Shown here: positions 1 through 6,820 of the stretch, piece after piece
Position numbering within the stretch: the first letter of the stretch is position 1
Layout of the letters: every line of letters begins with the position of its first letter
NCBI GenBank assembly: GCA_012728445.1
Contig: JAAYFA010000229.1
Location: 1-9,758, forward strand
Direction of reading: 5' to 3'
DNA: 9,758 bases
Source: Clostridiales bacterium
GTDB taxonomy: Bacteria > Bacillota > Clostridia > Oscillospirales > Acutalibacteraceae
Notes under the pieces: generated by a model
Seen by the model: the letters and a program-made list of their open reading frames with translations, nothing else
The model's database searches: none
Told to the model about the DNA's origin: nothing
Translations under genes and position numbers: made by a program

Positions 1-543
1 CTCCAGCAAAGCGTCAAAGGTACAATTCATCTCAATGTCTCCATAAACGAGGATAAAGCCGTCCGTAATGGTGGCGGGTTCCCGGCTTATGGTTATGGTT
101 GCGGCTTTGTCTTCCAGCGCCTTGTTTAAGTCTGGCTCAAATGACGCCGGCAAGCGCTTTAAATCGTTTTCGGAGAAACGCATTTCGCCATGCCCTTCGT
201 TTGCGTGTTTAACAGCAAGCGATGCAAGGCTCTTAAAATAATCATCGGCCGGCATCGTCTTTAAAGCCTTCGCCCCGGCGGTAATCGCTTCGTTGATTGC
301 CTCCACGCGAGCGGCCAGAATGATCTGCTTCGCCTCTTGCTGAGCGCCGGACTCCGCCATTCGAATCATGTCGTCTGCTTGAAGCTTCGCTTCTTCCCCG
401 GCTTTGTCGACAAGCTCCACCCCTTCGGCTGTCGCTTGCTCGTTCATTTCCTTCGCCAGTTTTTGAGCCGCAAGGATAATAGACGCACACTTTTTAGCGG
501 AGTCTTGCTCTATTTTGTTGATTATTTTTTCTAAGCCTGTCAT
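1..543 (-). CDS. ntpE: V-type ATPase subunit E, peripheral stalk (partial, C-terminus beyond left edge)
   Basis: An open frame of 181 codons runs from an ATG at 543 off the left edge without a stop. The first ~110 residues are rich in Ala, Glu, Lys and Gln and should form a long helix (MTGLEKIINKIEQDSAKK...). The later part is a folded domain ending in GFILVYGDIEMNCTFDALLE, a stretch typical of bacterial V-ATPase subunit E. Subunit E pairs with the coiled-coil subunit encoded by the first gene of the operon to make the peripheral stalk linking the catalytic head to the membrane stator. An AGGAG ribosome-binding site sits 12 bases before the ATG, in the 26-base gap after ntpK. By comparison with the family only a short C-terminal end should be missing. 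The identification rests on this C-terminal motif and on operon position. Confidence 0.9.
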   Translation of the reverse strand, partial: MTGLEKIINKIEQDSAKKCASIILAAQKLAKEMNEQATAEGVELVDKAGEEAKLQADDMIRMAESGAQQEAKQIILAARVEAINEAITAGAKALKTMPADDYFKSLASLAVKHANEGHGEMRFSENDLKRLPASFEPDLNKALEDKAATITISREPATITDGFILVYGDIEMNCTFDALLE

Positions 544-569
544 GATGAAACAGCTCTCCTAAATGTATA

Positions 570-1058
570 TTAAATGGTCAGGTTTGTGATGCTGAATATT
601 GCAAGAATTGAGATAAGCAGGGCTAAGACTGCATAGGTTTCAACCATTGCGGCTAAGGTTATCGCTTTTCCGCTTTGATCCGGCTTTTTGGCAATGATGC
701 CGACACCGGAAGCCGCCGTTTTACCTTGCGCAACACCGGAAAAATAACCGACGATCGCTATTGGTAAGCAGGCCGCAAAATACATCAATCCTTTTTCAAG
801 TGAAAGCGGGACAAAATCCCCGCTAATAACATTGATCTGAACCATCAGAAGGAATGCTGTTAAGAAGCCGTACAACCCCTGTGTACCGGGGAGAATTTGA
901 AGGATAAGCACCTTACCAAACTTTGAAGGGTCCTCCGTGACAACGCCGGCACCCGCTTGGCCGACGAGACTAACGCCCTTTGCCGAGCCCATGCCTGAAA
1001 GAATTGCCGCAAGAGCGGCGCCAAGAACTGCAAATGCTGTGCCTAAATTACTAAACAT
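570..1058 (-). CDS. ntpK: V-type ATPase subunit K, membrane rotor ring (16-kDa proteolipid)
   Basis: This 162-residue protein has four hydrophobic segments (about 6-26, 47-75, 88-110, 132-157), which is two fused hairpins as in V-type c subunits. The ion-carrying carboxylate is Glu140 in MVETYAVL; the first hairpin has no carboxylate. The motif LPGTQGLYGF (56-65) and SGVAQGK (107-113) supply Leu56, Thr59, Gln60 and Gln111. With Glu140 these align with the five Na+ ligands of E. hirae NtpK (L61, T64, Q65, Q110, E139), and Tyr63 matches the tyrosine that bonds to the glutamate. I infer Na+ coupling from this. The ATG lies inside the last codons of ntpI (8-base overlap), with AGGAGG 9 bases upstream, so translation of the two is probably coupled. 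Confidence 0.95.
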   Translation of the reverse strand: MFSNLGTAFAVLGAALAAILSGMGSAKGVSLVGQAGAGVVTEDPSKFGKVLILQILPGTQGLYGFLTAFLLMVQINVISGDFVPLSLEKGLMYFAACLPIAIVGYFSGVAQGKTAASGVGIIAKKPDQSGKAITLAAMVETYAVLALLISILAIFSITNLTI

Positions 1059-3045
1059 CTTTAACTTCCTCCTTGAATCTGTAGTATTTTGTATCCGCTT
1101 TTAAGGGGGTAAAGGCTCTGCCCCCACCCTCATAAAATTTTGAGAAGAACTCCACATATTGCAACCTGTTTGTATGAACGTAAGAACCGATTAAGTTGAC
1201 GGCAATGTTCACCGTATGCCCAATAACAAACACGAAAATCAACATGAAGGCTTTGGTAACAAGGTTGCTTGGGATGGTCCCTAAAACATTGACAACGCTT
1301 GCAATAACGCCGGTTGAAAGCCCCAGCGCCAAAAGACGTGAATACGACAAGATGTCGCTCATGTAACCCGCACCGGCATTGTATAGCCCGTATAGGCCCC
1401 CGCCGAGCTTGCCTACAATATTTTTTGTAGAGCGGCCGGATGTTAATACAATCAGCACAGCCCCTGCCATCGCCAAATACTTGCCGATGGTCGCAATGGC
1501 TACCGGCACTGCAATAACAACACCTGCACCTAAAGGTGCCGCGCCCAAAACAAGCAAGTAAACCGGAACAACATCTAAAATAGCGTCTAGCTTTTTGCCG
1601 AGTTTCCATAAAATTGAAAACCGCACGCCAAGACCAACAAAAAGATGTATGATGCCAAACAAGAAAGAGTACAAGAGCAATTTCATTGGATCCCGTACTG
1701 GTTCAAACCAAAGGGCGAGGCTTGGGATGTCTTTGTCAAAAAACTGCTTGCCGACGATTTGAATAATATCGCCAAACCAACCGCCAAACATGGCACCCCA
1801 AAACACGGTTGAAAGCCCACAATAAAGAAAGAAGTTCACTGTTTTTTTGGTTTTCTCTTCCAGATTAAATTTTTTCTTTGCAATGAGCATGGCGATGACC
1901 ATCACAAGACCATAGCCGCCATCAGAAAGCATAATGCCAAAAAACATATAGTAAAAAAATGCCATGATCGGATTTGGGTCGACATCATCATTGTTCGGTA
2001 GAGAATACATTTCCGTAACGGATTCCACCGGAGCGGCAAAAGCATTGTTTTTAAGTAGGATCGGCGGTTCTTCGTCTTCTTCCGGCTGGGTTATTGTTAC
2101 CGCCGCTGCGTACTTTTGCTCGAGCTCCTTTGCAATGGAAACTGCATGGTTTTCGGAAATATACCCTTTCAAAATAAATGTGTTTTTGCTCAACGAAATC
2201 TTTTTTAAACTCTCGTATTTTTCTATTCGCAGCGCAAAATAATCAATCACAAACTCCAATTCATCACGGATGTCCGCAAAAGTCTTAATGCTTTCTTCAG
2301 CATCCTCTATCTTTTTCTTCAGTTGGATATTTTTTTTCTCAAGTTCCTCGAAGTGCTCTTTCGGTATCGTCACGCCGGTTTCAGCCGGACGAACAAAGCC
2401 CATTTCGCGCAAACCCTGCTCGACAGCGGGTGCATCACCCTTCATACAAAAAACGATGGCGCAACTTTGGTCTTTTGATGAACACACCACTTGTGCGTCA
2501 ATTTCTTCCACTTCCGGAAGCGTTTCAGATAAAGCCAAGAGCAAACTTTCTTTTGTAAAAAGAGACGGCAGATTACCGATAAAAACCTGTGTTTCTACAG
2601 TTCCTTTTACTTTCATGGAAATATCCAAATCGAGCCATGGTCGGATGGAATCCATCGATGCCTCGTTGCGAACAATTTCTATCCTATTTTCTGTAATCGA
2701 TTTATATAACGCATTCAGTTCATAGCATTTTCTAAGGGTAGCATCCGCATTTTCGGATTTACTAATAAATTCCGATGCCGTGAGTTCTTTGCGGCCTTCC
2801 ATTGCACTTAACAAAGAAGTTTTTTGAGGTACATACATATCGAGCACAGTCTGTGCCGATACGGCCGTGGCCTTGGATTTTTCAAAAATAGAAAGTGATT
2901 GAGAGGTTGAAAGCTTATAAAGCGCTTCATGCTCCTCGTAATCCGATATTTCTACAATCCCTTTTCTTTGAAGAGAATCTAAAATCATTTTACTGTCTTC
3001 AATTAACGCAAGAATTTCGATGCGCTTCATGGCAATTTTGGCCAC
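1051..3045 (-). CDS. ntpI: V-type ATPase subunit I, membrane stator (a subunit)
   Basis: This 664-residue protein has the two-part layout of the V-ATPase a/I family. Residues 1-350 are a soluble arm with coiled-coil stretches near 232-285. Residues ~360-645 are the membrane part, with about seven to eight hydrophobic helices, starting at NPIMAFFYYMFFGIMLSDGG. The arginines needed for ion passage appear as Arg570 in SYSRLLALGLSTG and Arg627 in VHTNRLQYVEFFSKFYEGGG, close to E. hirae R573 and R629. It forms the half-channels facing the rotor ring and anchors the peripheral stalks. The start is a GTG at 3045: a near-perfect AAGGAGGTGA lies 7 bases upstream, whereas the ATG at codon 6 (3030) is too far from it. 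Its 3' end overlaps ntpK by 8 bases. Full length for the family. Confidence 0.95.
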   Translation of the reverse strand: MAKIAMKRIEILALIEDSKMILDSLQRKGIVEISDYEEHEALYKLSTSQSLSIFEKSKATAVSAQTVLDMYVPQKTSLLSAMEGRKELTASEFISKSENADATLRKCYELNALYKSITENRIEIVRNEASMDSIRPWLDLDISMKVKGTVETQVFIGNLPSLFTKESLLLALSETLPEVEEIDAQVVCSSKDQSCAIVFCMKGDAPAVEQGLREMGFVRPAETGVTIPKEHFEELEKKNIQLKKKIEDAEESIKTFADIRDELEFVIDYFALRIEKYESLKKISLSKNTFILKGYISENHAVSIAKELEQKYAAAVTITQPEEDEEPPILLKNNAFAAPVESVTEMYSLPNNDDVDPNPIMAFFYYMFFGIMLSDGGYGLVMVIAMLIAKKKFNLEEKTKKTVNFFLYCGLSTVFWGAMFGGWFGDIIQIVGKQFFDKDIPSLALWFEPVRDPMKLLLYSFLFGIIHLFVGLGVRFSILWKLGKKLDAILDVVPVYLLVLGAAPLGAGVVIAVPVAIATIGKYLAMAGAVLIVLTSGRSTKNIVGKLGGGLYGLYNAGAGYMSDILSYSRLLALGLSTGVIASVVNVLGTIPSNLVTKAFMLIFVFVIGHTVNIAVNLIGSYVHTNRLQYVEFFSKFYEGGGRAFTPLKADTKYYRFKEEVKDV

Positions 3046-3078
3046 ACTGTCACCTCCTTGGTTCCGGTTGGTAAACTT

Positions 3079-3402
3079 TTAAATGCCCGATACGGGCAAC
3101 ATATAATCCCTTAAAGCTTTAATAGCATCAGGGTGCTTTTTTCGTGCATCTTCAATCGTGCGGGCACCTTCGGCTTTGGCTACATCTGTTGCCGCTCTTT
3201 TTATTTCTGCGGTTTTTTGCTTTGCCTTGGCTAAAACCGCAGAGGTATTGTCCCCGGCTTGTTGCCGCGCATGCGCAATAACGGTGTCCGCTTTCAGCTT
3301 CGCCTCTTTGATGATCTCTTCCGCTTTTACTTTTGCGGCAAGTTCGGCAGCGGCTGCATCTTCTTCAATTTTAAGAATTTCATTTAGCATCTCCGACGTC
3401 AT
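3079..3402 (-). CDS. ntpF: V-type ATPase small peripheral-stalk subunit (NtpF / AhaH-like coiled coil)
   Basis: This 107-residue protein is highly charged and rich in Ala, Lys and Glu, with a helix-forming pattern over almost its whole length (KVKAEEIIKEAKLKADTVIA). It lacks membrane segments and cysteine. Size, composition and position as first gene before ntpI match NtpF of E. hirae (subunit H/AhaH in archaeal naming), the coiled-coil partner of subunit E in the peripheral stalk. The ATG at 3402 has GGGAGGA 5 bases upstream. It is followed by 33 bases to the ntpI start, with no terminator between. Because coiled-coil subunits are weakly conserved in sequence, the naming leans on gene order. 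Confidence 0.88.
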   Translation of the reverse strand: MTSEMLNEILKIEEDAAAAELAAKVKAEEIIKEAKLKADTVIAHARQQAGDNTSAVLAKAKQKTAEIKRAATDVAKAEGARTIEDARKKHPDAIKALRDYMLPVSGI

Positions 3403-3447
3403 TATAATCCTCCCTCGAAAAAAGCTCTCCGTGTTTCAATGCATAGT

Positions 3448-3476
3448 AGTATAGCACAGCCATAGAAAAATGACCA
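3448..3476 (-). promoter_or_regulatory. Promoter of the V-ATPase operon
   Basis: On the minus strand a -35-like TGGTCA (3476-3471) and a -10 TATACT (3453-3448) are separated by exactly 17 bases. Transcription would begin near 3441, leaving a leader of about 40 bases before the ntpF ATG that contains its ribosome-binding site. The -10 matches the sigma-A consensus at 5 of 6 positions and the -35 at 4 of 6. It is the only well-spaced pair I see upstream of ntpF. Confidence 0.6.
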
Positions 3477-3546
3477 TATACGTTCGCTAAAATTTACCTC
3501 TTGATTTTCATAAATTTTTGGTTATATTAATTTTAGTTGATTTTCT

Positions 3547-3575
3547 TTGTTAAAAGACTTAAGATTATATATACT
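3547..3575 (+). promoter_or_regulatory. Promoter of the CDF transporter gene
   Basis: TTGTTA (3547-3552) and TATACT (3570-3575) are separated by 17 bases. Transcription would start near 3582, 36 bases before the expected start at 3618. This argues against the upstream in-frame TTG at 3537, which would lie before the promoter. A weaker alternative pair is TTGATT (3501-3506) with TATATT (3523-3528), spacer 16. The promoter is divergent from the V-ATPase promoter, with about 70 bases between the two -35 boxes. Confidence 0.5.
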
Positions 3576-3605
3576 ATACTGGTAATAACAAAAAAATGTC
3601 GTAAT

Positions 3606-3620
3606 GGAGGTCTTACCATA
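3606..3620 (+). promoter_or_regulatory. Ribosome-binding site pointing to an ATA start codon (CDF gene)
   Basis: GGAGG (3606-3610) lies 7 bases before ATA (3618-3620), where the family would begin (M-T-x-L-L-I-K-L-F-V-K-N). No ATG, GTG or TTG is at proper spacing in frame. The next in-frame candidates are CTG (3627) and GTG (3645). This is either a start codon lost by one G-to-A change or a rare AUA start. Confidence 0.55.
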
Positions 3621-4805
3621 ACCGCCCTGCTGATAAAACTGTTTGTGAAAAACAGCAAAAATTCAAATCTGCCGGTCGTTCGCACCCGCTATGGGTTGCT
3701 CAGCGGAGTTGTTGGTATTGTCGTCAATATTCTGCTGTGTGGCGTGAAGTTTGTTGTCGGTTCCGTTACCAACAGTATTGCCATATCGGTCGATGCTGTT
3801 AACAACTTATCGGATGCCGGTTCCTCAATAGTCAGCCTTCTTGGTTTTAAGTTTGCCGGAAAGCCCGCTGATGAGGAGCACCCGTTTGGTCACGGCCGAA
3901 TTGAATATCTTTCCGCTTTGATTGTTTCGTTCATTATTCTGTTGATGGGGTTCGAAGCGGCAAAAACATCAATCGTTAAAATACTAAATCCCGAAGATGT
4001 CCGCTTCAGCGTGCTTTCCGCATCGGTTCTTTCAGTAACCATGGCCGTAAAGCTTTGGCTTGCTTTCTTCTACAAAAATATTGACAAAAGAATTGACTCC
4101 CCTGCTGTTAAGGCCCTTGTTGTCGACAGCCTAAGTGATATTGCGGCAACCGGCGCAACCCTGACGGTACTTATTGTTTCCTTATTTTCAACAGTACATA
4201 TTGACGGTTATATTGGGCTTATTGTTGCGGTCTTCATTTTCTCGTCAGGCATCGGCATTATTAAAAGCACAATCGGGCCACTGCTTGGCGAACCGCCGGA
4301 AGAGGCTTTCGTTTAAAAAATAGAGAAAAAAATTCTTTCCTATGAAGGGGTCATCGGTATTCACGATTTGCTTCTTCATAATTATGGCCCCGGCAGAAAG
4401 TTCGGCAGCGTCCATGTTGAGGTCCCGGCCAATGTTGATGTCATGAAAAGCCACGATACGGTTGACAAGATAGAACACGATATAAAAGATGAGTTTGGGA
4501 TAGATGTGGTCATACACATGGACCCGCTTGTTGTTGACGATGTGCACATTGACCTTTTGCATGCTTTGGTACTCGATTTGGTTTTGGGTATTGACGAGCA
4601 GCTTTCTATACACGATTTTAGACTTGTTGAAGGGTTGACACATACCAATTTAATATTTGACGTTGTTGCCCCATATAAATACCCTGTAAAAAACAGTGTT
4701 TTGGCCCGTGAAATCCGCACAAGACTGAGTAAACTGAACAGCAGTTATTATGCCGTTGTCACCGTTGAACACAGCTTCACAAAAAAACAAGGTGATAAGC
4801 GATAA
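3618..4805 (+). pseudogene. Cation diffusion facilitator (CDF) metal exporter, interrupted by an in-frame TAA
   Basis: The frame encodes a complete CDF transporter of about 395 residues, broken by one TAA at 4314-4316 (codon 233) with no frameshift. Codons 1-232 carry six membrane helices and the family motif HPFGHGRIEY (88-97). The metal site is Asn62-x3-Asp66 in helix 2 (NNLSD) and Asp170-x3-Asp174 in helix 5 (DSLSD), the N/D-D/D arrangement I associate with Mn exporters such as MntE; the metal is inferred. After the stop, reading resumes as KIEKKILSYEGVIGIHD, then HNYGPG and HMDPLV, the cytoplasmic dimerisation domain. A second C-terminal part (IHDFRLVEG...HTNLIFDV) follows, common in long clostridial members. 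The expected start codon is ATA. Two defects suggest early decay, but the rest of the frame is clean, so the loss is recent, or the stop is a sequencing error, or the membrane half is made alone. Confidence 0.8.
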
Positions 4806-4901
4806 CAGCATATTTTGTGTTAAAGCAGGTTTCTTTGTCCATTAGTAACAAAATATTGTGTTTTGACCCTTTTTATTTTCTGAAGTAATTGACATTTTGC
4901 G

Positions 4902-4930
4902 GTTACATGAATCGAAAAATGATGTATAAT
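4902..4930 (+). promoter_or_regulatory. Promoter of the PRPP synthetase gene
   Basis: A perfect -10 TATAAT (4925-4930) lies 17 bases after GTTACA (4902-4907). Transcription would begin near 4937, giving a leader of about 43 bases. A perfect TTGACA sits a little upstream (4889-4894) but is 30 bases from the -10, so it cannot pair with it and probably is a chance match in the AT-rich spacer. I see no riboswitch in the 174-base gap between the CDF frame and this gene. Confidence 0.6.
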
Positions 4931-4979
4931 ATGAGTGTAGGAAAAGTGAGCTAATAATAATGCTGTGGAGGAATTTTAC

Positions 4980-6194
4980 ATGCCTGACGTTAAAGATTTC
5001 AATAACATGCCTGTGGGTTCAATCGGTTTAATCGTAATGCCCGGATGCGAGGAACTGGGGACGAAGATTGACAATTATCTTGTTAGTTGGAGAACGCAGA
5101 GAAAAAGCGAACATATGGAAACCTTCTCAGACATGGATGGGTATCAAAAAGACAGTTTTATTATTAAGTCACTTTTCCCAAGGTTCGGCACCGGCGAAGC
5201 CAAAGCCGTCATTACACAGTCTGTCAGAGGGTATGATCTTTTTATTCTTTGCGATGTGTTTAACTACGGTATCTCTTACACCATGTATGAACACACCGAA
5301 ATGCCGATGAGTCCCGATGCGCATTACGCGAATCTAAAAAGGGTTATCAGCGCCATTGGCGGCAAGGCAAGAAGAATCACCGTGATCATGCCGATGCTAT
5401 ATGAAGGCAGGCAACTTAAGCGCTCCGGCAGAGATTCCCTTGAGTGTGCGATGGCCCTTCAAGAACTCTGCAGCTTTATGGGTGTTGACAATATCATCAC
5501 TTTTGACGCACATGACCCACGTGTGCAAAATGCAATCCCCTTAAACGGTTTTGAAAATGTTCAGCCGGTTTACCAAATGATTAAAGCCTTGGTCAACAAT
5601 ACGAAGGACCTGCACATTGACCAAGACCACTTGATGGTTATATCCCCGGATGAAGGCGGAATGAGTCGATGCATTTATTATTCCACTGTGCTTGAAGTGG
5701 ACCTTGGTATGTTCTACAAGCAAAGGGACTACACCTGTATTGTCAATGGACGCAACCCTATCGTAGCACACGAGTTCCTTGGTGATAATGTTGAGGGCAA
5801 GGATGTTGTCGTTGTTGACGATATTATTTCTTCCGGTGAATCCATGCTTGAAGTTGCTAAAAAGCTCAAGGAGCTCAAAGCCAACCGCATTTTTATGTGT
5901 GCGGGGTTTGGCCTTTTCTGCAACGGTTTGGAGGATTTTGATAAAGCGTATGCAGACGGGCTTATTGACAAAGTTTTCACAACCAACCTTGTTTACCGCT
6001 CGCCGGAGCTGCTTAAAAGAGAATGGTATGTCGAAGTTGACCTTTCAAAATATGTATCGCTTATTGTTGATACATTGAACCACGATATGTCCGTGAGCAA
6101 ATTGCTTAACCCCGCCGACCGTATTAACAAGTTGCTGGTCAAGTTGGGGTACCGTCAAGAGAAAGACCTGCATTGCTGCACAGAAGCAAAATAG
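4980..6194 (+). CDS. prs: Ribose-phosphate pyrophosphokinase (PRPP synthetase), long form
   Basis: This 404-residue protein is predicted to make PRPP from ribose 5-phosphate and ATP for nucleotide, His and Trp synthesis. It shows two PRTase-like halves. The second has the PRPP-binding motif VVVVDDIISSGES (276-288); the first has FDAHDPRVQNAIP (175-187), which corresponds to the DLH-x-x-Q-I-Q-G-F-F region. ISPDEGGMSR (221-230) matches the canonical SPDxGG. The basic catalytic loop appears as YEGRQLKRSGRD (141-152) instead of YARQDRK. It is about 90 residues longer than ordinary bacterial Prs (~315), with a longer N-terminus and a C-terminal tail after ~345. The ATG at 4980 is chosen because GGAGG (4967-4971) sits 8 bases upstream; a GTG at 4965 overlaps that site. 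It is monocistronic, with its own promoter and terminator. The family assignment is firm; exact catalytic competence is inferred. Confidence 0.88.
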   Translation: MPDVKDFNNMPVGSIGLIVMPGCEELGTKIDNYLVSWRTQRKSEHMETFSDMDGYQKDSFIIKSLFPRFGTGEAKAVITQSVRGYDLFILCDVFNYGISYTMYEHTEMPMSPDAHYANLKRVISAIGGKARRITVIMPMLYEGRQLKRSGRDSLECAMALQELCSFMGVDNIITFDAHDPRVQNAIPLNGFENVQPVYQMIKALVNNTKDLHIDQDHLMVISPDEGGMSRCIYYSTVLEVDLGMFYKQRDYTCIVNGRNPIVAHEFLGDNVEGKDVVVVDDIISSGESMLEVAKKLKELKANRIFMCAGFGLFCNGLEDFDKAYADGLIDKVFTTNLVYRSPELLKREWYVEVDLSKYVSLIVDTLNHDMSVSKLLNPADRINKLLVKLGYRQEKDLHCCTEAK

Positions 6195-6224
6195 GTTAAC
6201 GAATGGTTCATTGCATAAAACTCG

Positions 6225-6262
6225 GGAGCGGATTGATCATCAATCCGCTCCTTTAATTTTTA
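6225..6262 (+). terminator. Intrinsic terminator after prs
   Basis: A perfect 12-bp stem, GGAGCGGATTGA with TCAATCCGCTCC, encloses a 3-base loop (TCA) and is followed by TTTAATTTTTATT. It starts 31 bases after the prs stop codon. On the minus strand the stem is followed only by CGAGTTTTATG, so it may also weakly stop the convergent flavodoxin-like transcript, which has no better terminator. Confidence 0.9.
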
Positions 6263-6270
6263 TTCAACGT

Positions 6271-6298
6271 GACAGAGAATTATTCTGTCTGTCTTTTT
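6271..6298 (+). terminator. Possible second hairpin with T-tract after prs
   Basis: GACAGA and TCTGTC form a 6-bp stem around a 7-base loop (6271-6289), followed by TGTCTTTTTGC on the plus strand. The stem is short and the T-tract is offset by 4 bases, so at best this is a back-up stop for prs read-through. Confidence 0.25.
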
Positions 6299-6308
6299 GC
6301 AAACGGCA

Positions 6309-6791
6309 TTATACCGCCCGCTGGATTTTAAGCTTTGTAAGAGAACAGACGTTGCACCTTGTCTCTTTCAATTCTTTAATCGGAACACAGACAATGCCGT
6401 TGCAAACGCCTCCGGCTAGTTTAATTCTTTTACGCAGGGCATCCCCTGCGGCGCCGGATGTTTTGCCGGGGTGAATGAGCAACCCGGAAACTTCTCGTCC
6501 CGAGAAATTTGTTCTGTGCAAGAACTCATTGATAACGGGGGCAGGGCTAAATCCCAAAACGGGAGATGCGATTATAATGGAATCATATTCATCAAGGTTA
6601 ATATCAACCTCTTCTAATTTTTGACCGGCTCCGCTTACAGCTTTATAGACGCCCATTGTGGCATGCCATACTTTACCACGGCTAAATCTCTCACGAAGCT
6701 CAACAACATCAATTTGATCGTTCTTAGCGGACTCCTCGCATAGTCTGCGAACGCATTGATTTCTTGAATAGTAAAGAAGCAGTGTTTTCAT
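6309..6791 (-). CDS. Small flavodoxin-like protein with altered phosphate loop
   Basis: This 160-residue protein has the flavodoxin fold pattern. It shows a first strand MKTLLLYYSR (1-10), a middle strand and turn SIIIASPVLGFSPAPVINEFL (71-91, matching the SPxxxGxPxxxxxxFL region of flavodoxins), and a later strand GLLIHPG (103-109). The usual FMN phosphate loop after YSR, of the type T-G-N-T, here reads N-Q-C-V (11-14), so normal FMN binding is uncertain. Cysteines cluster at the end (Cys146-Asn-Val-Cys149). The ATG at 6791 is chosen because AAGGAG (6802-6797) lies 5 bases upstream; a GTG at 6806 precedes that site. It starts 29 bases after the hydrolase stop on the same strand and shares its transcript. 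Electron transfer or a quinone/nitro reductase role is possible but not shown. The specific function is unknown. Confidence 0.75.
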   Translation of the reverse strand: MKTLLLYYSRNQCVRRLCEESAKNDQIDVVELRERFSRGKVWHATMGVYKAVSGAGQKLEEVDINLDEYDSIIIASPVLGFSPAPVINEFLHRTNFSGREVSGLLIHPGKTSGAAGDALRKRIKLAGGVCNGIVCVPIKELKETRCNVCSLTKLKIQRAV

Positions 6792-6820
6792 GTTATCTCC
6801 TTCCACAAAAAAACTTACAA

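Noticed and set aside
242..490. Minus-strand 82-codon frame inside the subunit E gene
   Set aside because: It is rich in Arg, Ser and Gly, typical of an out-of-frame reading of an Ala/Glu-rich gene. The overlapping frame from 543 is a recognisable subunit E.
4314..4316. Programmed stop-codon read-through or codon reassignment in the CDF gene
   Set aside because: The stop is TAA without a known read-through context, and neighbouring genes end normally at TAA, TAG and TGA; a plain nonsense mutation is simpler.
4245..4643. Minus-strand frames antisense to the CDF C-terminal half (also 4382-4720)
   Set aside because: No ribosome-binding site and no recognisable protein; the plus-strand frame carries clear CDF motifs.
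4810..4856. Inverted repeat ATATTTTGTGTTA / TAACAAAATAT after the CDF frame, as a terminator
   Set aside because: The stem is nearly all A-T with a 23-base loop and lacks a directly following T-tract, so it is too weak to call.
4889..4894. Perfect TTGACA upstream of prs as the -35 box
   Set aside because: It is 30 bases from the TATAAT; GTTACA at 4902 has the proper 17-base spacing. No -10-like sequence lies at 16-18 bases from the TTGACA.
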